In this document: one piece after another, positions 1-6,436 of the stretch
Position numbering within the stretch: the first letter of the stretch is position 1
Layout: each line of letters starts with the position of its first letter
Source of the DNA: Pseudomonadota bacterium
GTDB lineage: Bacteria > Desulfobacterota > BSN033 > G020346125
Reading direction: 5' to 3'
Length of the DNA: 9,271 nt
NCBI GenBank assembly: GCA_030673585.1
Contig: DAOVIU010000025.1
Coordinates: 1-9,271 of the forward strand
The notes under the pieces: generated by a model
Database searches by the model: none
Told to the model about the DNA's origin: nothing
Seen by the model: the letters and a program-made list of their open reading frames with translations, nothing else
Translations under genes and position numbers: made by a program

Positions 1-789
1 AAGGGTGGAGGTTTGGCCAGGCTTGCGTACCCATCTACCCTCATCACCCTCATTCTATCGGATGTGGTCGGAGATCCGCTGGATGTCATCGCTTCGGGAC
101 CCACGGTTCCCGACAAAAGCACCTTTGACGACTGTATGGCCATTCTGAGAAGATATCATCTCATTGAAAAAGCCCCTCCATCCGTTAAGGATCGGATTCA
201 GCGGGGAATCAAAGGGGAAATCGAGGAAACGCCCAAACCCGGAATTCCCATCTTCGAAAAGACGCAGAATGTGATTATCGGGAGTAACATCATTGCGGTC
301 AAAGGGGCGGAGCAAAGGGCAAGGGAATTGGGATATAACCCCCTCATCCTCTCTACTTTCATAGAGGGGGAGACCAGGGAGGTGGCCAAAGTCCACGTGG
401 CTATTGCAAAGGAAATTGCAAAAACGGGTCATCCGATCGGTACACCCGCCTGTGTGGTCTCGGGAGGGGAGACCACGGTAACTATTCGTGGCAAAGGCCT
501 CGGGGGGAGAAATCAGGAATTCGTCCTCGCCTCTGCACTGGGTATCACGGAATTGAAGCACGTCGTGGTCCTCAGTGGGGGCACAGACGGCACCGATGGA
601 CCCACCGACGCGGCCGGGGCAATGGCCGATGTCGATACCGTGAGGAAAGCTCACGAGCTGGGCTTAGACGCGGCCGCCTATCTCGAGGATAACGACTCCT
701 ACCACTTCTTCAAAAAACTCGAAGACCTCATCACCACCGGCCCCACCAATACCAACGTGATGGACCTCCGGCTTATTTTAGTGGCATAA
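1..789 (+). CDS. gckA: Glycerate 2-kinase (GK-II, MOFRL family), 3' part, 5' end outside window
   Basis: Phosphorylates glycerate with ATP to 2-phosphoglycerate, feeding lower glycolysis; cytoplasmic. The reading frame is open from base 1 (KGGGLAR...), which matches the family's internal IKGG-LA segment. The gene therefore starts upstream, and the TTG at 13 is not a true start. Visible family blocks are LSDVVGDPLDVIASGPTVPD early in the fragment, SGGETTVTIRGKGLGGRNQE in the middle, SGGTDGTDGPTDAAGA after it, and a C-terminal GPTNTNVMDLRLILV that is the MOFRL-type ending. About 262 codons are visible, against roughly 420-450 for a whole family member. The TAA stop is at 787-789 and no clear terminator follows. 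The next stretch holds gene remnants, so this is probably the end of its transcription unit. The family call is firm. The gene symbol follows Methylobacterium-type usage; ttuD is a synonym. Confidence 0.9.
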   Translation, partial: KGGGLARLAYPSTLITLILSDVVGDPLDVIASGPTVPDKSTFDDCMAILRRYHLIEKAPPSVKDRIQRGIKGEIEETPKPGIPIFEKTQNVIIGSNIIAVKGAEQRARELGYNPLILSTFIEGETREVAKVHVAIAKEIAKTGHPIGTPACVVSGGETTVTIRGKGLGGRNQEFVLASALGITELKHVVVLSGGTDGTDGPTDAAGAMADVDTVRKAHELGLDAAAYLEDNDSYHFFKKLEDLITTGPTNTNVMDLRLILVA

Positions 790-827
790 ACCAAATCCAG
801 ATCCCCAAATTCCGGAATGGGTTCCGC

Positions 828-948
828 CTAAGAAAATGCACTGAGGACTCCTCCAATCAAAAAGTAATTGATCCCATAAGAAGTATGGTATAAGGTAGCG
901 AGGTTAAAGGAAAAATAAATTAGGGGAATGAGGAAATAAAAGGAAGAT
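828..948 (-). pseudogene. Possible C-terminal remnant of a membrane glycosyltransferase (GT2-like), antisense
   Basis: Read on the minus strand, this stretch encodes a strongly hydrophobic tail, FYFLIPLIYFSFNLATLYH, followed by TSYGINYFLIGGVLSAFS and a TAG stop (828-830). The pattern of a hydrophobic helix, then YHxSYG(I/L), then a second short hydrophobic stretch resembles the end of many family 2 glycosyltransferases (compare LYHLSYGLGFLxG). Upstream on the minus strand the frame runs into the reverse complement of the glycogen synthase remnant and has no family resemblance there. Only about 40 residues are left. The stretch is more AT-rich than its neighbours. The hydrophobic, gene-like ending is seen directly; the family is inferred from a short motif and may be wrong. 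Confidence 0.3.
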
Positions 949-1563
949 CTTCTGGCAGAATTCAACCTTCCGAGGTCCTTGATCAGGGTTCCCATCCTGG
1001 CCGTCATCTCCCGCCTGGTGGAACAGAAGGGGCTTGATCTGCTGGCTGAAAGCATAGCGGACCTCATGAAGACGGATTTGGGCTTCGTGCTGTTGGGAAC
1101 GGGGGATGAGAGGTACCAGCAGCTCTTCAGGCGGATCGCCAAGGAATACCCAAAAAAGGCGGGCATCAGGATCGCCTATGACAATACCCTGGCACATAAA
1201 ATCGAGGCGGGATCGGATATCTTCTTCATGCCCTCCCGGCATGAGCCCTGTGGCCTCAATCAGGTATATAGCCTCAAGTATGGAACGGTTCCCCTCGTGA
1301 GGGCAACCGGCGGCCTTGAGAACACCATCCGGGACTACAACCCGAAAACCGGGGAAGGGACGGGCTTCAAATTTCAAAGCTATAGCGCCGGGGATTTCCT
1401 CCATACCGTTCGGAAAGCACTTGCCGTCTATCGGGATGGTGAAAGCTGGAAAAGGCTGATGATTCGCGGTATGAAAGCGGATTTCTCCTGGCAAAGAGCG
1501 GCTCGGGAATATATGACCCCCTACGGAAAAGCCAAGGCTCATCCATCAAGGAAGAAGGTATGA
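940..1563 (+). pseudogene. glgA: Glycogen synthase (GT5) remnant, C-terminal domain only
   Basis: Glycogen synthase adds glucose from ADP-glucose to alpha-1,4-glucan. Only the C-terminal GT-B domain is present, about 207 codons where about 480 are usual. It contains SRLVEQKGLDLL (nucleotide-sugar domain start), LLGTGDERY, PSRHEPCGLNQ with the conserved Glu and Cys, YGTVPLVRATGGLENT, and a DFSWQRAAREY ending. Similarity starts at codon 940 (KEDLLAEFNLP...), immediately after an in-frame TAA at 937-939. No upstream frame continues the N-terminal domain, so this is a truncation and not a simple frameshift. TTG at 979 could start a short protein, but it has only a poor SD (GAGG ending three bases before). 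The catalytic N-terminal domain would still be missing. The intact frame to 1563 suggests a recent event. The TGA stop is one base before ktrB, so the remnant may sit in the ktr leader. Confidence 0.8.
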
Positions 1564-1564
1564 A

Positions 1565-2941
1565 ATGGGACGGGACCGTTTCAAACATTTCACCCTCCGC
1601 TTCTTGACCCCAGAGAGAACCCTCATCCTGAGCTTCCTCATCATGATCCTCATCGGAACATGCCTCCTCAGCCTTCCCCATGCCGCGAGGGCAAAAACGA
1701 CCTCCTTCATCGATGCCCTTTTTACGGCCACCTCAGCAGTGTGCGTGACGGGATTGATCGTCGTGGATACGGGAGGCTTCTACTCACAATTCGGCCAAGT
1801 GGTCATTTTGATCCTGATCCAGGTTGGGGGATTGGGAATCATGACCTTCTCCGTATTCTTTTACCTCCTCCTGGGACGATCCATCGGCTTTCGGGATAGA
1901 AGGATCATCCAGGACACCTTCTCCCAATTTCCGATTAGGAATATCTATGCGCTTTTGAAATCCGTCTTCATCTACACCATAGTTATAGAGTCTGTCGGGG
2001 CACTTCTTCTCTTTGTAGGATGGATCGATTACTTTCCGCCCATGACCGCCCTCTATTTCTCCCTCTTCCATGCCATATCGGCCTTCTGCAACGCCGGATT
2101 TTCCCTGTTTTCCGATAGTTTTGTCGGTTTTCAAAACAATGTCCTCGTTAATCTTTCCATCACCTCATTGATCATCTTGGGAGGGATGGGCTTTATCGTC
2201 TTAAAGGAGATCTTCGATATCGGTCTTCGAAGAACCACCACCCTCCGGATTTCCCTGCACTCAAAGGTGGTGCTGACAACCACGGCAGCGCTTCTTGTTC
2301 TTGGCACCCTTCTCATATTCTTCATCGAACGAAACGGCAGCCTTCTGAACTTTCCCTTGGGCGAAAAGATCCTCATTTCCTATTTCCAATCGGTCACTAG
2401 CCGGACGGCTGGGTTCAATACGATTCCCATGATTGGCCTCAGCAACGCCACCTGCTTTATGCTCATCATCCTCATGTTCATCGGGGCCTCTCCGGGCTCA
2501 TGTGGAGGAGGAATCAAGACCACCAATCTGGCCACACTGGTCTCCCTGGCCGTTAACCGATACAAGGGGAGAGAGCGGGCAAACCTATTCAGGCGGACCA
2601 TACCTCACGAGACCGTTGCCCGTTCCATTTCCATTATATTGGCCTCCATTTTAGCCGTAACCATCATAGCCATTCTTCTCCTCGTGACCCAACTGGGCGA
2701 CCTCAGCCATGCGGAAAGCAGGGGTTTATTCCTCGAATATCTCTTCGAAACCGTATCCGCCTTCGGAACCGTGGGCCTCTCGATGGGCGTAACGACGAAA
2801 CTCGACTCCGCGGGTAAACTGATCATTATCGCCATGATGCTCCTTGGGCGATTGGGTCCTCTCACCCTGGCCTTTGCCATGGCCCGCAGGGTGAGAGAAG
2901 GCGAGGTCCGATATGCTGAGGAAAACATCATCGTAGGATAG
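1565..2941 (+). CDS. ktrB: K+ uptake channel-like membrane subunit, KtrB/TrkH family
   Basis: Ion-conducting subunit of a potassium uptake system in the inner membrane, gated by the cytoplasmic RCK protein encoded next. Four M1-P-M2 repeats are visible, each with the filter glycine: VCVTGL (G63), FCNAGF (G178), SRTAGF (G283) and FGTVGL (G404). The intramembrane gating loop GASPGSCGGGIKTTN lies at about 307-321, and the conserved LLGRLGPLT at about 427-433. At 458 residues it is nearer KtrB (about 445-455) than E. coli TrkH (483), and the partner is a KtrA-sized single RCK protein, so KtrB is the better name. The start at 1565 follows a purine-rich GGAAGAAGG about six bases upstream and lies one base after the stop of the glycogen synthase remnant. 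ktrA starts 12 bases after its stop, so the two are almost surely co-transcribed. Confidence 0.93.
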   Translation: MGRDRFKHFTLRFLTPERTLILSFLIMILIGTCLLSLPHAARAKTTSFIDALFTATSAVCVTGLIVVDTGGFYSQFGQVVILILIQVGGLGIMTFSVFFYLLLGRSIGFRDRRIIQDTFSQFPIRNIYALLKSVFIYTIVIESVGALLLFVGWIDYFPPMTALYFSLFHAISAFCNAGFSLFSDSFVGFQNNVLVNLSITSLIILGGMGFIVLKEIFDIGLRRTTTLRISLHSKVVLTTTAALLVLGTLLIFFIERNGSLLNFPLGEKILISYFQSVTSRTAGFNTIPMIGLSNATCFMLIILMFIGASPGSCGGGIKTTNLATLVSLAVNRYKGRERANLFRRTIPHETVARSISIILASILAVTIIAILLLVTQLGDLSHAESRGLFLEYLFETVSAFGTVGLSMGVTTKLDSAGKLIIIAMMLLGRLGPLTLAFAMARRVREGEVRYAEENIIVG

Positions 2942-2953
2942 AAAGGAGCGAAG

Positions 2954-3604
2954 ATGGGAAAATTTGTCGTCATCGGACTGGGAAATTTCGGGTTTTACCT
3001 GGCCAAGAGCCTCTCCGAAGAGGGAAAAGAGGTTGTCGGGGTGGACCGCAATAAGGAAAGAGTACAACGGTTACAAGAGTTTTGTTCCTATGCGGTAGTA
3101 GGGGATGCCACCGATAAATCCATTTTAGAGTCCATCGGCATCGGAAAGGACGATACGGCCATCGTCAGCCTGGGGGATAACATCAGCGCAAGCGTCCTCG
3201 TTACCCTCTACTTAAAGGACCTAGATATCAAAAATATCCACGTGAAGATCATCAGCGAGGACCACGGAAGGGCCCTGGAACGGATCGGGGCAACGGAGGT
3301 AATCTTCCCCGAAAGGGACTTGGCAAAAAAGTTAGCGAAAAGCCTCTCGTCCCCCAACCTCATTGATTTCCTTCCCCTGACCGACGAATACAATATCGTT
3401 GAAATTGCCCCCCCAAAGAAATTTATCGGGAAAACCCTGGCAGAACTCGAGTTGAGGAATAAATATAACATCAGTATCCTTGCGGTAAGGGGCCTCGTTC
3501 CGGAGAAGATCACCATGAATCCGGGCGGATCGTTCACCGTAAAGGATAGCGACATCCTCCTCGTTCTGGGAAAACCCGAAGATGTCGAGAAGATCAAGGG
3601 CTAG
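2954..3604 (+). CDS. ktrA: K+ uptake regulatory subunit, KtrA/TrkA single RCK protein
   Basis: Cytoplasmic regulatory subunit that assembles as a ring on KtrB and opens it in response to bound nucleotide. The 216 residues hold an N-terminal Rossmann RCK_N domain (about 1-130) with GLGNFG at 8-13, an acidic residue at the end of strand 2 (D31 in VVGVD) and GDAT at 50-53. A TrkA_C domain spans about 136-216 and ends with SDILLVLGKPEDVEKI. The length fits KtrA (about 220) and not the duplicated TrkA (458). The start has a clear SD (GGAG, 2945-2948) five bases upstream. The stop TAG overlaps the otsB stop on the other strand through a shared CTAG, leaving no intergenic room for a conventional terminator. 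Ligand preference (ATP/ADP versus NADH) cannot be read from this sequence. Confidence 0.93.
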   Translation: MGKFVVIGLGNFGFYLAKSLSEEGKEVVGVDRNKERVQRLQEFCSYAVVGDATDKSILESIGIGKDDTAIVSLGDNISASVLVTLYLKDLDIKNIHVKIISEDHGRALERIGATEVIFPERDLAKKLAKSLSSPNLIDFLPLTDEYNIVEIAPPKKFIGKTLAELELRNKYNISILAVRGLVPEKITMNPGGSFTVKDSDILLVLGKPEDVEKIKG

Positions 3605-4392
3605 TGGGTAAAAAACCTGAGAAATCGATAGGTTTCTTCCACGCTCTTGATGAAGTAGGAAGCCTCGCTCGCCTTTTTTCGAGGTGAAACTAAAATAGTC
3701 AGTCCGCGACCTTTCAGCGCCCTAAAGGCATCTTCGTCGGTCTGGTCATCCCCCATGTAAATGGCGTAAGGCCTCTCCTCCAAGAGGTGATCCGATAAGT
3801 AGCCCAATATCCATTTCACCGCTGATCCCTTATACCAGACCACATTGGGCCGCACCTCCAGAACCCTCTTTCCTCGCGTGACGATAACCGTATTGGAGAC
3901 TAAAAATTTCTCTATCGCGCGGTAAAAGGATCTCTTGACATGGGGATGTCGTTGCACCGGCACCATTCTGTAATGGACGCTCACCGTGAGCCCCTTATCC
4001 TCTACCAGGGCGCCTTCGAAATCCCTTGCTGCCAGTTTCAGTATTTCGGCTATTTCCCGTAAAAGGGGTTTCGCCCGCAATGCATCATCGTTTACATAGG
4101 AGACATTCGGCCCGGATATCTCCATGCCGTGATTTCCCGCCAGGACAACGCCCTTAAGGCGAATGAACTCTTTCAACTGTTCGATGGCCCTTCCGCTAAT
4201 GATGCAGACGAGATTTTTTTCATTCTCAATGAGCGAGGCGATGACCTCCCGGTATTGGGGAAGTAGGAATGCCTTGCGGGGATCCCTCACGATGGGAGTC
4301 AGGGTGCCATCGTAGTCCAGAAAGAAGGCGCGACGATCCTGCGATCTCGCCTCCTCAATGATACCCTCTTTGTCATCGAATAGATATTTCAT
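3601..4392 (-). CDS. otsB: Trehalose-6-phosphate phosphatase
   Basis: Dephosphorylates trehalose 6-phosphate to trehalose, the second step of the OtsAB pathway; cytoplasmic, Mg2+-dependent HAD-family enzyme. Visible HAD motifs are DYDGTLTP (26-33, nucleophile D26 and general acid D28), ISGR (65-68) and GDDQTDEDAF (214-223, metal-binding acidic residues). Trehalose phosphatase signatures are GNHGMEI (86-92), EDKGLTVSVHYR (131-142) and RGKRVLEVRP (173-182). Length 263 is normal for the family. No good SD precedes the ATG at 4392, and no better start is seen downstream before motif I. It lies downstream of otsA on the same strand but across a 246-bp repeat-rich spacer, so it could be read through from otsA or have its own start. 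Its 3' end converges on ktrA. Confidence 0.94.
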   Translation of the reverse strand: MKYLFDDKEGIIEEARSQDRRAFFLDYDGTLTPIVRDPRKAFLLPQYREVIASLIENEKNLVCIISGRAIEQLKEFIRLKGVVLAGNHGMEISGPNVSYVNDDALRAKPLLREIAEILKLAARDFEGALVEDKGLTVSVHYRMVPVQRHPHVKRSFYRAIEKFLVSNTVIVTRGKRVLEVRPNVVWYKGSAVKWILGYLSDHLLEERPYAIYMGDDQTDEDAFRALKGRGLTILVSPRKKASEASYFIKSVEETYRFLRFFTH

Positions 4393-4638
4393 TTCAAGGA
4401 GACCGGCGAAAAGGTGGAAATGAAGTCCTCAGCGCAAATGGGAATTCCTATGAAAGGAATTCCGTGCGAAGCGAAGTTAATGTTTGAACCTGAAGGGCGA
4501 GTTTTGACGCCAGACAGTACAAGCGCTCATTTGCGGTGTGGCAAATTGAGAATGGTCGAAAAATATCTTTGAGCAGCGAAGAGAGACTTTTTCGGAGATC
4601 AACCTCACAAAGTATTTTTAACCTGCAAGGGGCCAAAG
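4393..4638 (-). repeat. otsA-otsB spacer with nested inverted repeats; possible dispersed repeat/MITE-like insertion
   Basis: This 246-bp non-coding gap separates two genes that are usually adjacent or overlapping. It contains GGAATTCC (4441-4448), a 7-base loop, and GGAATTCC (4456-4463), giving an 8-bp hairpin. CGCAAATG (4433-4440) is matched by CATTTGCG (4528-4535), enclosing that hairpin. ATTTGC (4529-4534) pairs with GCAAAT (4541-4546) across GGTGTG. No promoter or SD for otsB stands out. A 62-codon minus-strand frame exists here but it has only a TTG start and looks like read-through of repeat sequence. The layout suggests a miniature mobile or dispersed intergenic repeat. I cannot see a second copy in this window or a convincing target duplication, so the call rests on structure only. 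Confidence 0.35.
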
Positions 4639-6081
4639 TTAGGCAACCCCCTGGAAGAAATCCCTCACCCAGTAGTAGATATCCCTCATCTTACCGAGAT
4701 CTTGCATTTTTTCCATGCGTCTCCTTTTCTCCCTCGAAGACATCATAATGGCCTTGTAGATCTTATCGGAGACGGTTTCAATATCGTATGGGTTTACCAA
4801 GAGGGCTTCCGTCATCTCTTCAGCAGCACCCGCGAATTCGCTCAATATTAATACCCCCTTCTTATCTACCTGTGAGGCAACGTATTCCTTGGCAATGAGG
4901 TTCATACCATCTCGCCCCGGCGTAATGAGGGCGATGTCGGCGAGCCTGTAGTAAGAGACCAATTCTTCCCGAGAAATCGATCTGTAGATATAATGGATAG
5001 GAGGCCATCCCTCTCCCGTAAATCGTCCATTGATGCGTCCAATGGTTTCGTCTACCTCTTTCTTCATTACCCGGTATTCCTCGACCCTGGTTCGACTTGG
5101 TACGGCTACCTGGATGAAGAGGATTCGATTTCTGAACTTGCTATGTCTCTCCAGAAAACGTTCGACGGCCAAAAGCCTCTCTTTTATCCCCTTGGTGTAA
5201 TCCAGTCGATCAACCCCTAAGATTACCACTCGATCCCCAATTCTACTCCGGTGTTTTTGGACTCGCTTGATAACTTGTTCCGTCAGGGCCAAATCGTGAA
5301 AGGCATTATAGTCAATGCTGATGGGATGCGAACCCACCATGACCTTCCTCCCCTCCAACTCGACGACCCTCTGTCTCCTGTCCACGTCGGCATTGAGGAT
5401 TTTCTCTACACAGTCGAGGAAGTTATCGGCGTAATTCTTTACGTGAAATCCAATCTTCTCGCTTCCCAAGAGCCCTTCCAAAATTGGTCTGGCCCAGGGT
5501 AGGATGCGGAAAGTATCATAGGGGGGAAAGGGCGTGTGGAGGAAGAAATAAGGCCTTAGGTCAGGATTTTGATAGCGGATAAAATTGGGCACCAGGGAAA
5601 GGTGATAATCCTGAACCCAGATGATATCCGATGGATTGGCTTCCTCCAGGATTCTCCCGGCAAAATAGGCATTGGTCCTAAAGTAAGTTTTCCAATGGGT
5701 GCTATTGAAATGGCTCAGGCCGACGAAGTTATGGAAGAGGGGCCACAGAGTCCTGTTGGAAAAACTGTAGTAGTAGTGGCTGGCCTCTTTTTCCGTCAAA
5801 TCGACGAATCGGAGTTGATAGCTTCCCTCGCCCTCGGGTTCGGAAATGGTAACCGGCTTCTCCTTCATGGGGGAACTAATTCCTCCGTCCCAACCAATCC
5901 AGAGACCGTTACAGAGACGAAGAATGGGATCCAGGGCAGTAACCAGGCCCCCGCTTCCCTTAACATAGCGAATTCCCCCAGAGCTTCGAGAGGGGTTATA
6001 GGGAAGTCGATTGGAGACGACGACTAGCCTCCGGGAGGCGAAGAGATCGCCCAACTCGCCTAGCTTGTCCCTTAGTTCCAT
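4639..6081 (-). CDS. otsA: Trehalose-6-phosphate synthase (alpha,alpha-trehalose-phosphate synthase), GT20
   Basis: Joins glucose from a nucleotide-glucose donor (usually UDP-glucose) to glucose 6-phosphate to give trehalose 6-phosphate; cytoplasmic. The 480-residue length is normal. In order: VVVSNRLPYNP (20-30) and GGLVTAL (44-50), the N-terminal glucose-6-phosphate loop; WIGWDGG (61-67); SNRTLWPLFH (108-117); IWVQDYHLSLVPNFIR (154-169, D158); LHTPFPPYDTFR (181-192, H182); VDRLDYTKGIKERL (290-303, R292 and K297); and GRDGMNLIAKEY (389-400, D391 and E399). These match the E. coli OtsA catalytic set (Asp130, His154, Arg262, Lys267, Asp361, Glu369). The start at 6081 has no strong SD but fits the family N-terminus. 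otsB follows downstream; together they make trehalose, a compatible solute that fits the neighbouring K+ uptake genes. Confidence 0.95.
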   Translation of the reverse strand: MELRDKLGELGDLFASRRLVVVSNRLPYNPSRSSGGIRYVKGSGGLVTALDPILRLCNGLWIGWDGGISSPMKEKPVTISEPEGEGSYQLRFVDLTEKEASHYYYSFSNRTLWPLFHNFVGLSHFNSTHWKTYFRTNAYFAGRILEEANPSDIIWVQDYHLSLVPNFIRYQNPDLRPYFFLHTPFPPYDTFRILPWARPILEGLLGSEKIGFHVKNYADNFLDCVEKILNADVDRRQRVVELEGRKVMVGSHPISIDYNAFHDLALTEQVIKRVQKHRSRIGDRVVILGVDRLDYTKGIKERLLAVERFLERHSKFRNRILFIQVAVPSRTRVEEYRVMKKEVDETIGRINGRFTGEGWPPIHYIYRSISREELVSYYRLADIALITPGRDGMNLIAKEYVASQVDKKGVLILSEFAGAAEEMTEALLVNPYDIETVSDKIYKAIMMSSREKRRRMEKMQDLGKMRDIYYWVRDFFQGVA

Positions 6082-6155
6082 TGCAAACCCGGGGAATTCA
6101 TCCGATGGGTTACTGATACAAAAGCATGGGTTTGTGGTGACAAATATTTAGTTAT

Positions 6156-6184
6156 TTCGTACCATTACGGACACCGATTGTCAA
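6156..6184 (-). promoter_or_regulatory. Candidate sigma70-type promoter for otsA
   Basis: On the minus strand a perfect -35 box TTGACA (6184-6179) is followed after 17 bases by TACGAA (6161-6156), preceded by TGG, which gives an extended -10 (TGnTACGAA). Transcription would start near 6149 and leave an otsA leader of about 68 bases. The -35 and spacing are good and the -10 is weak, so the extended TG supports it. Not tested experimentally. Confidence 0.4.
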
Positions 6185-6251
6185 GGAATCCGCTCGCCCT
6201 CTATGGAATTCCCCCTCACAAGGCCGATATTCGTGAAATCGGGTATATGGG

Positions 6252-6311
6252 CCCGAAATTCCCCGAAAATAAAAGCCCATTGGTTAACATTCCCCGAAAT
6301 ACCCGAGAAAT
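6252..6311 (+). promoter_or_regulatory. Cluster of helically phased CCCGAAA direct repeats (candidate operator)
   Basis: Four same-strand copies of a short motif occur: CCCGAAAT (6252-6259), CCCGAAAA (6262-6269), CCCGAAAT (6293-6300) and CCCGAGAAAT (6302-6311). Start offsets from the first are 10, 41 and 50 bases, close to 1, 4 and 5 turns of DNA, so all would lie on about the same face. The last copy ends five bases before a TTGACA box for the PilZ gene. The position suggests an activator or repressor site serving one or both divergent genes. The regulator is unknown. Confidence 0.35.
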
Positions 6312-6315
6312 TCCT

Positions 6316-6345
6316 TTGACAAGGGTACATCAGTTCTAATACATT
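6316..6345 (+). promoter_or_regulatory. Candidate sigma70-type promoter for the PilZ gene
   Basis: A perfect TTGACA lies at 6316-6321. Possible -10 boxes are TACATT (6340-6345, 18-base spacing) or TAATAC (6337-6342, 15-base spacing); neither is ideal. A start near 6352 would leave a leader of about 95 bases that contains the stem-loop at 6355-6410. The phased repeats just upstream make a regulated promoter plausible. Confidence 0.35.
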
Positions 6346-6354
6346 TATCATGCC

Positions 6355-6410
6355 CCGGATAAGGCCAAACCACCGAAATGGATATTACGTTGTTTTGGCT
6401 TATTTTCCGG
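6355..6410 (+). ncRNA. Long imperfect stem-loop in the PilZ leader
   Basis: The left arm CCGGATAAGGCCAAAC (6355-6370) pairs with the right arm GTTTTGGCTTATTTTCCGG (6392-6410). The pairs are CCGG/CCGG, then ATAAG/CTTAT after a TTT bulge, then CCAAA/TTTGG with G6364 bulged, and a closing C-G. The 21-base loop (6371-6391) can form a small CCA/TGG hairpin around CCGAAA. It lies between the candidate promoter and the PilZ start, so it would be in the 5' untranslated RNA. There is a faint likeness to the first half of the GEMM c-di-GMP riboswitch (AAGGC, AAACC, GAAA), but the conserved GGGACGCAAAGCC is absent, so I do not call it a riboswitch. It may equally act as DNA or as a simple RNA stability element. 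Confidence 0.4.
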
Positions 6411-6436
6411 TCTTCAGAACCTATAAATAAGGGGAC

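Noticed and set aside
13..15. TTG as the start of the glycerate kinase
   Set aside because: The frame is open to base 1 and the residues before it (KGGG) match the family, so the gene simply enters from outside the window.
55..654. 199-codon minus-strand open frame
   Set aside because: It lies antisense to the well-supported glycerate kinase and shows no family-like sequence.
809..818. ATTCCGGAAT palindrome after the glycerate kinase
   Set aside because: A short perfect palindrome with no loop, T run or partner copy; likely chance.
904..1542. 212-codon minus-strand open frame over the glycogen synthase remnant
   Set aside because: It is the mirror of a clear GT5 domain; the translation has no domain pattern.
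3613..3635. AAACCT/AGGTTT hairpin followed by T's as an otsB terminator
   Set aside because: The stem is 6 bp and AT-rich, the loop is 11 bases, half the T run is inside the stem, and it lies inside the coding end. Too weak to call.
4448..4636. 62-codon minus-strand frame between otsA and otsB
   Set aside because: It has only a TTG start and no SD, and it overlaps the inverted repeats; better explained as read-through of repeat DNA.
5569..6027. 152-codon plus-strand open frame inside otsA
   Set aside because: It is antisense to a fully conserved otsA N-terminal region and has no recognisable motif.
6355..6410. GEMM-I c-di-GMP riboswitch
   Set aside because: Only scattered matches (AAGGC, AAACC, GAAA). 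The conserved GGGACGCAAAGCC and the second helix with its tetraloop receptor are absent, so I list only a stem-loop.
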